Shown here: piece after piece, positions 16,638 through 25,417 of the stretch
Numbering within the stretch: the stretch's first letter is position 1
Layout of the letters: every line of letters starts with the position of its first letter
Origin: Oscillospiraceae bacterium
Lineage (GTDB): Bacteria > Bacillota > Clostridia > Oscillospirales > Acutalibacteraceae
DNA length: 64,000 nucleotides
Assembly (NCBI GenBank): GCA_031268095.1
Contig: JAIRXU010000060.1
Span: 39,996 to 103,995, forward strand
Direction: 5' to 3'
Notes under the pieces: generated by a model
Seen by the model: the letters and a program-made list of their open reading frames with translations, nothing else
What the model was told of the DNA's origin: nothing
Databases searched by the model: none
Program-made: the position numbers and the translations under genes

Positions 16638-17655
16638 ATGCAGATCACCCCATTCTGCCGCCCCGTCTGCGGCCTGGCGACGTCATCGGCGTATTCTCCC
16701 CTTCCTTCCCTGCCGCCGCGCACTGGAAGGACGACTGTGCGGTGCGGTTCTGGCAGGAGCGGGGCTTCCGTGTCAAGACCGGTGCGCTCTACGGCCAGCG
16801 GGACGCTTACCGCTCCGGCAGCGTCCAGGCTCGGGCGGCGGAATTCAACGCGCTGCTGCGCGATCCGGAAGTCACGTGTCTGATGGCGGTCTCCGGCGGC
16901 ATGACCTCCAACGCCCTACTGCCGCACTTGGACTATGATTTCCTGCGGGAATACCCGAAGATCATTGTCGGTTTTTCGGACGCTACCGCCCTACTGTTTG
17001 GCATTGCCGCACGGACGGGGCTGGTGACTTACTACGGCCCGACGTTTGCGCTCTTCCACCGCAAACCTCCGGTTCCGGAAGAAAGCTACCGGTTCCTGTC
17101 GGATATCCTGATCGACCCTCCCGCGCCACCGTATCCCCTGCCCACGCCGGACTGGTGGACGGCAGACTACATCGAATGGAACGAGCGGCACAGGGCGCCG
17201 CCATCCAGCCGAACCGCCTGCTGACGCTGCGGGAAGGCAGCGCCGAAGGGCGGCTGATCGGTGGGAACCTGAATACCATGCTGGGCATCTTCGGCAGCCC
17301 CTACCTGCCGGAGATCCGGGATGGCGATATCCTGTTGCTGGAGGACAAACACCTCGGCGCGGAGGAAGTGGAACGCGAGTTCGCCCAACTGGCGCTTTGC
17401 GGGGTGTCCGACCGGATCGGCGGGCTGCTCCTCGGTAAGCATATCGACTACGACGACCGCGGCACCGGTCGCCGGCCCCATTACATTTTATGGGAAATTG
17501 CCGGTGCGGCGCTGGAGCGGCGCAACTGTCCTGTCCTCGCGGATTTCGACTGTTCCCATGCGATGCCAATGCTGACGCTGCCCTTGGGGGTTCGGGTCCG
17601 GCTGGACGCGGGGGCACAGCGGCTAACGCTCCTGGAAGAATGGATCGGGCCATAA
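16638..17655 (+). pseudogene. Peptidase S66 (LD-carboxypeptidase/MccF-like), frameshifted
   Basis: Together the frames encode an MccF-like S66 serine peptidase of about 335 residues: RLRPGDVIGVFSPS at the N-terminus, nucleophile region SGGMTSNALLPHLDY, IVGFSDATAL, LIGGNLNTM, the Glu in LLLEDKHLG and the His in DCSHAMPM. LD-carboxypeptidases trim peptidoglycan tetrapeptides; MccF-type enzymes cleave aminoacyl-nucleotides. The frame changes near 17190-17205, between HRAPP and IQPNRLL. A second change is likely near 16650-16660, because the well-spaced ATG 16638 (AAAGAGGAG 10 nt upstream) is in a different frame from RLRPGD. All catalytic residues remain, so recent decay or sequencing error are both possible. 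It lies between hydG and hydF. Confidence 0.75.
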
Positions 17656-17698
17656 AGCAACCGTTTTTTATGTAAATTTTTCATCAGGAGGTCTCTCC

Positions 17699-18901
17699 AT
17701 GTCTCTCAACCAAACCCCTTCCGGGGACCGCGTCCACATCGGCTTCTTCGGGCGGCGCAACGCCGGGAAGAGCAGCGTCGTCAACGCCGTCACGGGGCAG
17801 GCGCTCAGCGTCGTGTCCGACGTCAAGGGCACCACCACCGACCCGGTGCGCAAGGCGATGGAACTGCTGCCGCTGGGCCCGGTGCTGATCATCGATACGC
17901 CCGGGTTCGACGATGAAGGTACGCTGGGCGCCCTGCGGATCCAAAAAACGCGGCAAATCCTGGACGAGACGGACGCCGCCGTTCTGGTGGCAGAGGCCCC
18001 CGCCGGACTGACCAGCGCAGACCGGGAACTGCTCTCGCTACTACAGGAGCGCGGCACACCAACAATCGTCGCCTATAACAAAGCGGATCTCCTCCCGGGA
18101 GCGTCCGTTCCGCCGGATCATGGCCTCCTGGTCAGCGCGCTGACCGGGGAGGGAGTCGTGCAACTCAAGGAGCGGATTGCGGCGCTGCTGCCGGACGGTC
18201 TGTCCGCGCGGCGGCTGACGGAAGACCTGGTCGGGCCCGGGGATGTGGCGGTATTGGTCACGCCGATCGATTCCGCCGCGCCAAAGGGACGGATGATCCT
18301 GCCGCAGCAGCAGGTGATCCGGGACGTTCTGGATGCTGGGGGAATCAACGTCGTGACAAAGGAAACCGAACTGCAGCAGTCTCTGGGTACGCTGCGCGGG
18401 ACCCCGGCCGTGGTAATCACGGATTCCCAGGCCTTTGCCTATGTCTCGTCGGTGGTCCCAGCGGCGGTACCGCTGACCTCCTTTTCCATTCTCTTCGCCC
18501 GGCATCATGGCTTGCTGGCCGAGGCGCTGCGGAGCGCGCAAGCCCTCGACAGTCTGCCCGCCGGGGCGGCTATCCTGATCGCCGAGGGGTGTACCCACCA
18601 CCGCCAGTGTGACGACATCGGCACAGTGAAACTCCCCCGCTGGATCCGGCAGCATACCGGCCGGGACTTTGCCTTTCATTTTACGTCCGGCCGGGAATTC
18701 CCGGAGGATCTTTCGCGCTTCGCCCTGGTGGTTCATTGCGGCGGCTGCATGCTCAACCCCCGCGCCATGCTCGCCCGGCAGCGGCAAGCCCAGGCGCAGG
18801 GCATCCCGATCACCAATTACGGTGTGCTCATCGCCCATCTCCAGGGGATTTTGTCTCGCTGCGTGACGATGTTTCCGGAGCTGTCCCCGAAAGAAGCATA
18901 A
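17699..18901 (+). CDS. hydF: [FeFe]-hydrogenase maturation GTPase HydF
   Basis: 400 residues. N-terminal Era-like GTPase domain: P-loop GRRNAGKSS (18-26), switch KGTTTDP, G3 DTPGFDD and G4 NKAD. The C-terminal half has the HydF cluster ligands C-x-H in EGCTHHRQC and the pair HCGGC. HydF is the scaffold on which HydE and HydG assemble the diiron subcluster before transfer to HydA. RBS CAGGAGG precedes ATG 17699. The 3' end overlaps the convergent lipoprotein gene by 74 nt. Confidence 0.95.
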   Translation: MSLNQTPSGDRVHIGFFGRRNAGKSSVVNAVTGQALSVVSDVKGTTTDPVRKAMELLPLGPVLIIDTPGFDDEGTLGALRIQKTRQILDETDAAVLVAEAPAGLTSADRELLSLLQERGTPTIVAYNKADLLPGASVPPDHGLLVSALTGEGVVQLKERIAALLPDGLSARRLTEDLVGPGDVAVLVTPIDSAAPKGRMILPQQQVIRDVLDAGGINVVTKETELQQSLGTLRGTPAVVITDSQAFAYVSSVVPAAVPLTSFSILFARHHGLLAEALRSAQALDSLPAGAAILIAEGCTHHRQCDDIGTVKLPRWIRQHTGRDFAFHFTSGREFPEDLSRFALVVHCGGCMLNPRAMLARQRQAQAQGIPITNYGVLIAHLQGILSRCVTMFPELSPKEA

Positions 18902-19877
18902 AATTGTTGATCCAGCCGGTCTCGCTCGAGAAAATCAATTCCTTCTCGCCGCTGTCTTGATGATATAAATAAATCCCGCGCGTTTCCCCTTCCAATCCCA
19001 GATAAAATATGTCATTATCCCCGCAAAAAAATGCGGTTCCTCCCGGCAGCCAAGTCGGAACTTCCGCCAAGGGACGCACTTCTTTGCTGGCAAGATCCTG
19101 CGCAAACGCCTGCATGTTTGGATGTCTCATCGGAAGATTGTCCGCACTCACAAAATATGCCTTATTCCCAAAAAGCGCAAGGCTTTCGATGCTTTCGCGC
19201 TTTGTTTTGTAAAGAAATGTCGGCGGCGCATCTTTCTGAAGCAAATAAATATACTCATCCGGCGGAACGAAAGCATGCTCCATCTGCTCTTCCATCGCCT
19301 CCATCATGTCCGCTTCCAGGTAACCGGAGGTTATGATCGTTCCTGTTTCCGGTTGATATGACATCATCATGCAGTTCAAATCTTCCGGAACATCGAACGA
19401 GGAGAATGTTTTCGATGATTTTATATATGACAATGGCCGGAGCTGGCGGACGCCGCGCGGGGCCGCGATGAAAAAAACCGCATCTGGCATAGGGACAATG
19501 TAATTAATTGCGAATATGTGTGTACTTAACTGCGTTGTCTCCCCTGTAGTCATATCGAAAACCGCCAACTGATCGCGGCCATTTTCGTCTCTGTCGCTAA
19601 AATAGATCGCTTGACCACTTCTGTCGTAGGCTGTCAGCGGATATTGAGAATGATACGGTAATTTTTGTACAAGCTGGAGGCGGCACTCCGTAATATCATA
19701 ACAAAAAACGCTCATCCAGAGTTCTTCCTGTCCGTCAACTTCAACGCTTTCCGTTGCGGTAATTGATAAATACAATCCTGCTGTCTCGGCCGGTGGCGGC
19801 AATACTTCGTCTGCGGAACAACCGCAGCAGAGGATTGCCATGCAAACAAAACAGAAGGCTGCGCGCAGGAATTTCAT
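18828..19877 (-). CDS. Lipoprotein of unknown function, possible beta-propeller
   Basis: 349 residues. A lipoprotein signal peptide (MKFLRAAF..., hydrophobic core, lipobox ILCCGC) is followed by repeated segments of about 40 residues with the pattern of a beta-propeller (YFSDRDENGRDQLAVFD, YLLQKDAPPTFLY, FYLGLEGETRGIYLY). It is probably membrane-anchored outside the cell. Start ATG 19877 follows GGAGGAG; the longer frame upstream is not supported. Last gene of the leftward array that begins at nrdD. The final 74 nt lie inside the hydF 3' end on the opposite strand. No specific function is recognisable. Confidence 0.75.
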   Translation of the reverse strand: MKFLRAAFCFVCMAILCCGCSADEVLPPPAETAGLYLSITATESVEVDGQEELWMSVFCYDITECRLQLVQKLPYHSQYPLTAYDRSGQAIYFSDRDENGRDQLAVFDMTTGETTQLSTHIFAINYIVPMPDAVFFIAAPRGVRQLRPLSYIKSSKTFSSFDVPEDLNCMMMSYQPETGTIITSGYLEADMMEAMEEQMEHAFVPPDEYIYLLQKDAPPTFLYKTKRESIESLALFGNKAYFVSADNLPMRHPNMQAFAQDLASKEVRPLAEVPTWLPGGTAFFCGDNDIFYLGLEGETRGIYLYHQDSGEKELIFSSETGWINNFMLLSGTAPETSSRSETKSPGDGR

Positions 19878-19936
19878 GAAAATACTCCTCCTACCATCCA
19901 TTTGATTTTGGATCGCGCTGCCGTGCATGGCAACGG

Positions 19937-20690
19937 CTACATTCGGTACCCTGTGATAAACACCCGGTGGGTTACCGTGAATTTCTCCGGGCAATTTTGC
20001 AGGAACTTCCTGTGCTTTTCCTCAAACTCGGCCAGGGCCTTCCCGTCCATCGAAGCCAGTACGCCCCGGTTGCTCAATATGCGGCCATGCCAGCTCTCCC
20101 GCGTGAAGGGCAGCGCGGCGTCAAATTTTTCGAGGATCGGATCGTCAAAGTAGTGCTTCTTGAGGTCCTCAATCGCCGGCGAAGCGGCCGTCCACTTGGG
20201 ATTGAGCCGCTTTATCAGCGCCTTGGATTTTTTCGCAATGGGATCTTCCTGCAGCCAGGACATGTAAATTTTGACGAAAATTCCGCCAGGCCGCAGGAGC
20301 CGACGGATCTCCGGCACGATGACCTGTGGATCAAAATACCAGAAACACATCAGCGCCGTGACCGCGTCGAAAACATGGTCTGGCAAGCCCGTGCGCTCCG
20401 CCGGACAGACGAGGTAGCGGATGTTGTCCCGGCCTTCGGAAAGCGCGATAGCCTGCTGAATTTGATTTTCAGAATGATCCACCGCCGTGATTTCCGCGCC
20501 AAGGTGCGCCATAGCCCGCGGCGCGACGCCCGTCCCCGTGCCAAGGTCCAGCCAGTGGCTCCCCGCCGCGCCCTACCCCTAGGGCAAGGAGGCGCTCGAA
20601 AAGCTCTGGCGGGTAAATATCCCGGTATTGGGCATAGGCTGCCGAGGTTTTTCCCCAGTCGAAAGCTTGGCCGTGGTCAATCGAGGCCAT
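19937..20690 (-). pseudogene. Class I SAM methyltransferase, one frameshift
   Basis: The N-terminal frame (MASIDHGQAFDWGKTS..., from 20690) and the C-terminal frame (WLDLGTGTG..., ending at 19937) together make a UbiE/Methyltransf_11-type enzyme of about 250 residues. Motif I is DLGTGTG, the acidic residue after strand 2 is in TAVDHSE, and RLLRPGGIF follows. The frames differ by one base and meet near 20571-20580, where the minus strand reads GGGGTAGGGCG; deleting one G restores LALGVGAAGSHWLDLG. The in-frame TAG just before the second part means it cannot be read as is. Homopolymer sequencing error or a recent mutation are equally likely. It sits between dut and the lipoprotein gene. Confidence 0.7.
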
Positions 20691-20723
20691 AAAATGCTCC
20701 TTTCGAATATTCCTTGGATATAC

Positions 20724-21167
20724 TTACTTTCCTGTCGAACCGAAGCCGCCGCCGCCGCGCGCGGTGTCCTCCAGCGTCTCGGTCTCCTCGAAGGCCACCG
20801 CCAGAAACGGCGCGACCACCATCTGGGCGATCCGCTCACCGGGGGCGACTTGCTGCGGTTGGGCGGCGTGATTGTGTAACGCGACGAGCACTTCACCGCG
20901 GTAATCCGCGTCGATCACGCCGACCTTGTTGGCCGGGGCCAGGCCCCGCTTGCTCGCCAGCCCGCTGCGGGCGTAGATCAGCCCGGCGTAGCCCGCGGGG
21001 ATCTCCATGGCCAGGCCCGTCGGAATCAGCTTGGTCTCGCCGGGAGCGATGGTTACGGCCTCGTCCAGGCAGGCGGCGAGATCAGCCCCGGCGGCGTAGG
21101 CGGAACCGTACTGAGGCAGGACAGCAGCGGCACAGAGTTTTTTCACGCGAAGAATGGGCGTTGACAT
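20724..21167 (-). CDS. dut: dUTP pyrophosphatase (trimeric dUTPase)
   Basis: 147 residues, typical of trimeric dUTPase. All five motifs are visible: AGADLAA, ARSGLA, GVIDADYRGEV, ERIAQMVV and the C-terminal RGGGGFGSTGK that closes over the nucleotide. It hydrolyses dUTP to dUMP and PPi, keeping uracil out of DNA and supplying dTMP synthesis. It is encoded in the same leftward array as nrdD and nrdG, consistent with deoxynucleotide supply. Start ATG 21167 follows AGGAATATAAG. Confidence 0.95.
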   Translation of the reverse strand: MSTPILRVKKLCAAAVLPQYGSAYAAGADLAACLDEAVTIAPGETKLIPTGLAMEIPAGYAGLIYARSGLASKRGLAPANKVGVIDADYRGEVLVALHNHAAQPQQVAPGERIAQMVVAPFLAVAFEETETLEDTARGGGGFGSTGK

Positions 21168-21189
21168 CTTATATTCCTGCTTTCTTTTT

Positions 21190-22071
21190 CTATTTTTTCT
21201 GGTTTGTGGCGGCGCTCCAGGCCGCAGAAAATTCCGACACGCTGGTGTACCGGGCCGCCGGCTTTGGTTCTGTTGCCCGAACGGCAACGCGCCAAAGCGC
21301 TTCTTCGGCGTCCCACTTGGCAGCGCCGCGGTCCACGGGATGGTTTGGATACCCTGCACCGAAGAACATCCATGCCGCCGCGCCCAGGCGATAGACGTTT
21401 GTCCGGTCGTCCAGCACCGCGCCGGCCTGCCATTCCTCCAGGGACATGAACCAGCGCTGCCCCCACATGCGGCCCATATCGTTGCGGCAGGGCTGCTGAT
21501 AAAACAGATCAATATCGCAGACCATCGTTTCTTTGCCGGAAAAATCATAGAGAATGCTGCCGGCGTAAAAATCAATTGCAACGTAGCTTGCCGCTTCGAC
21601 GGCCTCAAAAAAAGACAGTACGGCTTCGAAGGCCCGCAGGCGCTCCGGCAGCGGCAGCGCGCGGAAACGCTCGTAGGGCCGTGGTTCGCCGGTTTGCTGG
21701 TAGCGGTCAAAATTCCAGTGGTCGAAGAGGCATTCCCCTTCCGCCCAGCGGAAGACCGCGACCTCCAGTTTTTTATGAGAAAAATGCTCCAGCAGTTCGA
21801 TCAGCCGCGGATGACGCATGGCCTCATAGAGCGGCAGCGCCTTGCGGAGGTTGTCCGCCGCGTGTGCGGGCGTGATGATTCCGTTCGCGGTCAGCGCCCC
21901 GGCGATCTTGACGAAGAACCGCTCGCCTTGCTCGTTTTCCAGTCCAAAGCTGATATTGCCGGAATCATTTTCGTCAAAGACACAAAAGGCCCTGCCTAAG
22001 CGGGCCAGAAAAGAAAAATCGCACTTCCGGAGGAGACGGTACGTCACATCGTTCAAGTGGAATTCCCGCAT
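21190..22071 (-). CDS. Protein kinase-like protein with divergent catalytic motifs
   Basis: 293 residues with the outline of a eukaryotic-like kinase: ERFFVKIAG (the ATP-binding Lys), an alpha-C-like Glu region, catalytic-loop equivalent VAIDFYAGSILYD and metal-binding loop CDIDLF in place of DFG. The HRD motif is altered (AID) and Asn is replaced by Ser, so activity is uncertain; an atypical kinase or pseudokinase is possible. No membrane segment or sensor domain follows. The start is 3 nt from the nrdG stop and the end is 22 nt before dut, so it is co-transcribed with the nucleotide genes. Substrate unknown. Confidence 0.7.
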   Translation of the reverse strand: MREFHLNDVTYRLLRKCDFSFLARLGRAFCVFDENDSGNISFGLENEQGERFFVKIAGALTANGIITPAHAADNLRKALPLYEAMRHPRLIELLEHFSHKKLEVAVFRWAEGECLFDHWNFDRYQQTGEPRPYERFRALPLPERLRAFEAVLSFFEAVEAASYVAIDFYAGSILYDFSGKETMVCDIDLFYQQPCRNDMGRMWGQRWFMSLEEWQAGAVLDDRTNVYRLGAAAWMFFGAGYPNHPVDRGAAKWDAEEALWRVAVRATEPKPAARYTSVSEFSAAWSAATNQKK

Positions 22072-22074
22072 GCG

Positions 22075-22602
22075 TCACGCCCCTTCCCAAAGCACTGCCC
22101 GGCCCGCCGCCAGCGACTCCCGTACGCGCAGGATCCGCTGGTTTTCGGACCCCCGGAAGCGGGTGTGGAGGCTCTTGCGGGCCTGAACAAAGCGGCCGTC
22201 AACCAGTACATCAATCTCCTCCAGCAGCTGCCGCAGGATGGAATCTCTTTCTGACTCCGGCAGCAGCTCCCGTTCGAAATGGTACCCTGTGTAGCACCAG
22301 ATGTCTTTGTCCGGGTGCGCTTCCCGTACGCGCCGGACCAGGGCCAGCACGTCAGAGCGGTTGCGGGGATGCAGCGGCTCGCCGCCCAGCAGCGTCAGGC
22401 CGCGGATATGCGCAGGCCGCAGGGCGCCGAGGATCCGGGCTTCGGTTTCTTCCGTGAACGGCTCGCCGAACCCGAAGCGCCATGCCTCCGGATTGAAACA
22501 GCCGGGGCAGGCATGCTCGCAGCCGCTGACGAACAGCGACACCCGCACACCGACCCCGTTGGCGATGTCATGGGTTCTGATTTCCGCGTAGTTGATGGTC
22601 AA
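22075..22602 (-). CDS. nrdG: Anaerobic ribonucleotide reductase activating protein NrdG
   Basis: 175 residues. Radical SAM activase: CEHACPGC (Cys28, 32, 35) preceded by NGVGVRVSLFVSGC, and LTLLGGEPL. It uses SAM and a 4Fe-4S cluster to install the glycyl radical in NrdD. Start: TTG 22602 directly downstream of AGGAGGGG gives TINYAEIRTHDIANG, matching the family N-terminus; spacing is short (~4 nt). The frame is open for 65 more codons upstream, without homology. It is separated from nrdD by the DUF4838 and HAD genes on the same strand. Confidence 0.92.
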   Translation of the reverse strand: MTINYAEIRTHDIANGVGVRVSLFVSGCEHACPGCFNPEAWRFGFGEPFTEETEARILGALRPAHIRGLTLLGGEPLHPRNRSDVLALVRRVREAHPDKDIWCYTGYHFERELLPESERDSILRQLLEEIDVLVDGRFVQARKSLHTRFRGSENQRILRVRESLAAGRAVLWEGA

Positions 22603-22636
22603 TCCCCTCCTGTGTGGCGCAGCGTCTGGCGCCGGA

Positions 22637-23374
22637 TCAGCTTTGGCAACATTCCAAGGCCGGCGGGAACTCCCGCCAGTCGGTAATATGCAGATGCGGG
22701 CCAACCGGCGGATTGCCGGCCGGCTCCCGGAAGGGATTGTCCAGCGTCCGGTCTTCGTACCAGACCGGGAAAATTCCCGCGCCGGCCGCGCCCGCAACGT
22801 CGCAGCGGACAGTATCCCCGCAGAACCGGACGTCCTCCGGCGGGAGCCCCGCCTTGCGCAGGGCCAACTCGAACAGCAGCGGATGCGGCTTGCGGATCAT
22901 ATATTCACTCGAGGCTAGAACAAATTCGAACGCATGCTCCGGTAGCAGCCGCCCGATCCTCTCCCGCAGCGCCGCGCCGGAGAAAGCGATATTGCTGATC
23001 ACGCCGGAGCGAATGCCCTGCTCCCGCAGATAAGACAACGCCTCCCCGATGTACGGCATACGTACACCGGGGGCAGCATTGTCCCAATAGAGCCGCTCGC
23101 GCGCCGCCGCGCCGACGGAAAACGTGAGCTCCAAATATTCATAGGTCAGCCGGTCGAACTGGTATTCATGGATCTCCAGGCCGATGTCCCGCGCCGGGCC
23201 GCAGATTCCGCGAAACACCTCGCCGGCGAAACGGTCCACTTCTTCCGGCGAAAGGCCCCGGGGATTTTGCACACAATGGGCCATGACAGCATACGTCCCG
23301 CGCAGACTGTCATAGTCCGGCTCCGCCAGCAAGGTGTGGCCATAATCGAAGAGGATCATCTTGGGACGGCGCAT
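22637..23374 (-). CDS. HAD-superfamily hydrolase
   Basis: 245 residues. HAD motifs: I as FDYGHTL (nucleophile Asp, but the second Asp of DxD is replaced by Gly), II SNIA, III Lys in RKPHPLLFE, IV CGDTVRCD. Cap domain is the C1 helical type. Substitution of the general acid Asp suggests altered chemistry, for example a non-phosphatase role, though some HAD phosphatases tolerate this. It lies 24 nt downstream of the DUF4838 gene and 34 nt before nrdG. Substrate unknown. Confidence 0.8.
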   Translation of the reverse strand: MRRPKMILFDYGHTLLAEPDYDSLRGTYAVMAHCVQNPRGLSPEEVDRFAGEVFRGICGPARDIGLEIHEYQFDRLTYEYLELTFSVGAAARERLYWDNAAPGVRMPYIGEALSYLREQGIRSGVISNIAFSGAALRERIGRLLPEHAFEFVLASSEYMIRKPHPLLFELALRKAGLPPEDVRFCGDTVRCDVAGAAGAGIFPVWYEDRTLDNPFREPAGNPPVGPHLHITDWREFPPALECCQS

Positions 23375-23398
23375 CGCGGTTCCTTTCTTGCGCTCCGG

Positions 23399-25315
23399 TT
23401 ATCCCCGCCAGCTGTCCGGCTGGCCCCACCAGTTCGCAGGCGGATCGGGCAGGAAGCGCCAATTGAAGTTGTCGCTGCTCCAGCCTTCGCTGTAGCGCAC
23501 GATCCCGAAGGCCTTGAAGTCGTTGAACAGCTGCTCATTGGCGCCCTGCCACTGCTCCAGCGGCAGCAGCCAGCTGAACTCCGCCACGCGGTTGCAGCCC
23601 TTCCAGAAGCGCCAGCTCAGCTGGGAGCGCAGGACGTTCTGGCGGCAGGTCTCGTCTCCTGCCAGCTCGATCGCCTTTTCCCAAAGCCGGTCGGCGTAGG
23701 CAACCTGATTCAGCTTCAAGTCCAGCAAGCCCTTGTTCGTCGGATCGATGTAGATCCACATCTTGCGGTGACAGCCCAGCAGATTCGGCTTCCCTGTATT
23801 GTCAGCCAGCAGGTCCAGGAATGCCCGGATGTATTGCCATCCGCCGCCATAGTAGGCTTTCAGGAAGCCATTCATTTCCGCGTCATAGTCCAGGCCGGGA
23901 TTCCACATCAGCCGGGCCAGGAGATAGGCGCGCAGCTCGGCGAACTCGCTGTTGCATTCCGAAGCGGAGTAATCCCCTTCTTCGTAGACGCCCCGGACGT
24001 TGTTCGCCGCGAAAAACCGCATGTTTTCCTGGAGGACCTGGAAATCCGGGAAGGGCAGGTTGTAGTGGGCATAGTTGGTCGTGTAGTCCCAAATATAGAG
24101 ATGATTGCTGATCTGGCTCCAAGTCTTGATGTCTCCGGCAAAGCTGCGGTTGTCCGGGCAGTCCGGATCGTCCAAAGGATGGGCAAAGCAGCATTCGATG
24201 GAGCACAGGCGCACGATCACATTGTCCCGGGGCTTGACAAGTTTCGGCGGGGTCCGGGTGTACTGATAAGCAAATGTGTCAATCAGCGCGTCCGGATACT
24301 CCTGCGCAACGTCCGCCGCGATGGCGTTGACGAAACGAATCAGCGTCCCGGCATGAGATCCCTCGGCCTCGTCTACCGCTTTGCAGTTCGCGCACTGACA
24401 GTAGTCCTGGTTGTCGTCCTGGGTGACGGAGACAATCGGCAGCCCCCCTTGGGCCAGGTACCCGCGCACTTCGCGGATCATCTCGGCCAGCACATCGGGA
24501 TTTGTCAGGCAAAGCTGCTTGGGCACCCGGGCCTTCTCGCTCTCCCGGTAGGCGTACCACTCCGGGTGGGCGGCAAAGAAATCGCCGGGGCGCAGGAACT
24601 GGTTGATGATGGTATGGGCAAAGCTGCCGCTGTACCCCATATTGCCGCCCAGTTCCGGCGGAAGATAGCGGTAACTGTTGCCGTTGAGCCGGTTCGCGAC
24701 GCTGTAGATCTGGTCTTTTGGGCTGATCCAGTCGGTCTCACGGTACTCCAGCGCCGGGACGAACTGCTCCGTCTTGACCTCGGCAATCTCCGCCGCGCCC
24801 TGCGGAATCACCCGCAGGCTCGCCGTGTACCAGTGGCAGTCAAAATACTCTTCCAGAAAACGGTAAACGCCGTAGAGGACGCCCCGGGGCTGTCCGCCGG
24901 TGATCAGGATCTTCTCTCCCTCGGGCCGGATCAGGTACCCTTCGGCCCCCAGCGCGGCGACGTCCGGCGCGGCGCGGTTGGTCTGGCCGACCAAAATTTC
25001 ATGGGCCTGCGGTGCGGCGGTGTCCGTCGCGACAGAGAAAGTCTGCCCGGTGATTTGCCCAAGATAATCCGCCAGGGTATTTGCCGCGGTGACTTCCGCC
25101 GGAATTGCCCCGGCGGGGTAGATAATCTGGTAGTCCGCAATGGAATGTTTCGTCACCTGGGCCGGCGGCGGCTCGGGCGTTGGGACGAAATCCGGCAGAA
25201 GGGGGTTGAACAGGCCGATGAATGGGTTGACCAGGGCGGCGAAGGCGCAGATCAGCGCGTTGAGGATCGCCAGCCCCTTCTCGGTCAGGCAGGACAGGAT
25301 TTGCTCTTTGCTCAT
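23399..25315 (-). CDS. DUF4838-type glycoside hydrolase-like protein
   Basis: 638 residues. The N-terminal ~45 residues include a hydrophobic stretch (LAILNALICAFAALV) that may be a membrane anchor, then a Pro-rich linker. A GH20b/GH67-like N-domain follows (TLADYLGQITGQ, EILVGQTNR, GVLYGVYRFLEEYFDC), then a DUF4838 barrel with CQCANCKAVDEAEGSHAG and EEGDYSA. DUF4838 proteins are related to alpha-glucuronidase/hexosaminidase folds but lack assigned substrates. The EE pair in EEGDY and the Cys cluster are candidate functional residues. Its place between nrdD and nrdG is unusual. Start ATG 25315 follows AAAGGAGCTGGCAAC. Confidence 0.8.
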   Translation of the reverse strand: MSKEQILSCLTEKGLAILNALICAFAALVNPFIGLFNPLLPDFVPTPEPPPAQVTKHSIADYQIIYPAGAIPAEVTAANTLADYLGQITGQTFSVATDTAAPQAHEILVGQTNRAAPDVAALGAEGYLIRPEGEKILITGGQPRGVLYGVYRFLEEYFDCHWYTASLRVIPQGAAEIAEVKTEQFVPALEYRETDWISPKDQIYSVANRLNGNSYRYLPPELGGNMGYSGSFAHTIINQFLRPGDFFAAHPEWYAYRESEKARVPKQLCLTNPDVLAEMIREVRGYLAQGGLPIVSVTQDDNQDYCQCANCKAVDEAEGSHAGTLIRFVNAIAADVAQEYPDALIDTFAYQYTRTPPKLVKPRDNVIVRLCSIECCFAHPLDDPDCPDNRSFAGDIKTWSQISNHLYIWDYTTNYAHYNLPFPDFQVLQENMRFFAANNVRGVYEEGDYSASECNSEFAELRAYLLARLMWNPGLDYDAEMNGFLKAYYGGGWQYIRAFLDLLADNTGKPNLLGCHRKMWIYIDPTNKGLLDLKLNQVAYADRLWEKAIELAGDETCRQNVLRSQLSWRFWKGCNRVAEFSWLLPLEQWQGANEQLFNDFKAFGIVRYSEGWSSDNFNWRFLPDPPANWWGQPDSWRG

Positions 25316-25417
25316 GTTGCCAGCTCCTTTTCGATTATCTCGATGGAATATCAGAAATGAAAGGAAATTGCATCATTCCGGCCGTTCCGCCAGCCGCCCC
25401 GCCCGCGCTCGCTTCCC

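Noticed and set aside
23168..25360. 730-residue open frame on the plus strand
   Set aside because: Antisense to the DUF4838 gene; codon bias of the opposite strand and no family resemblance.
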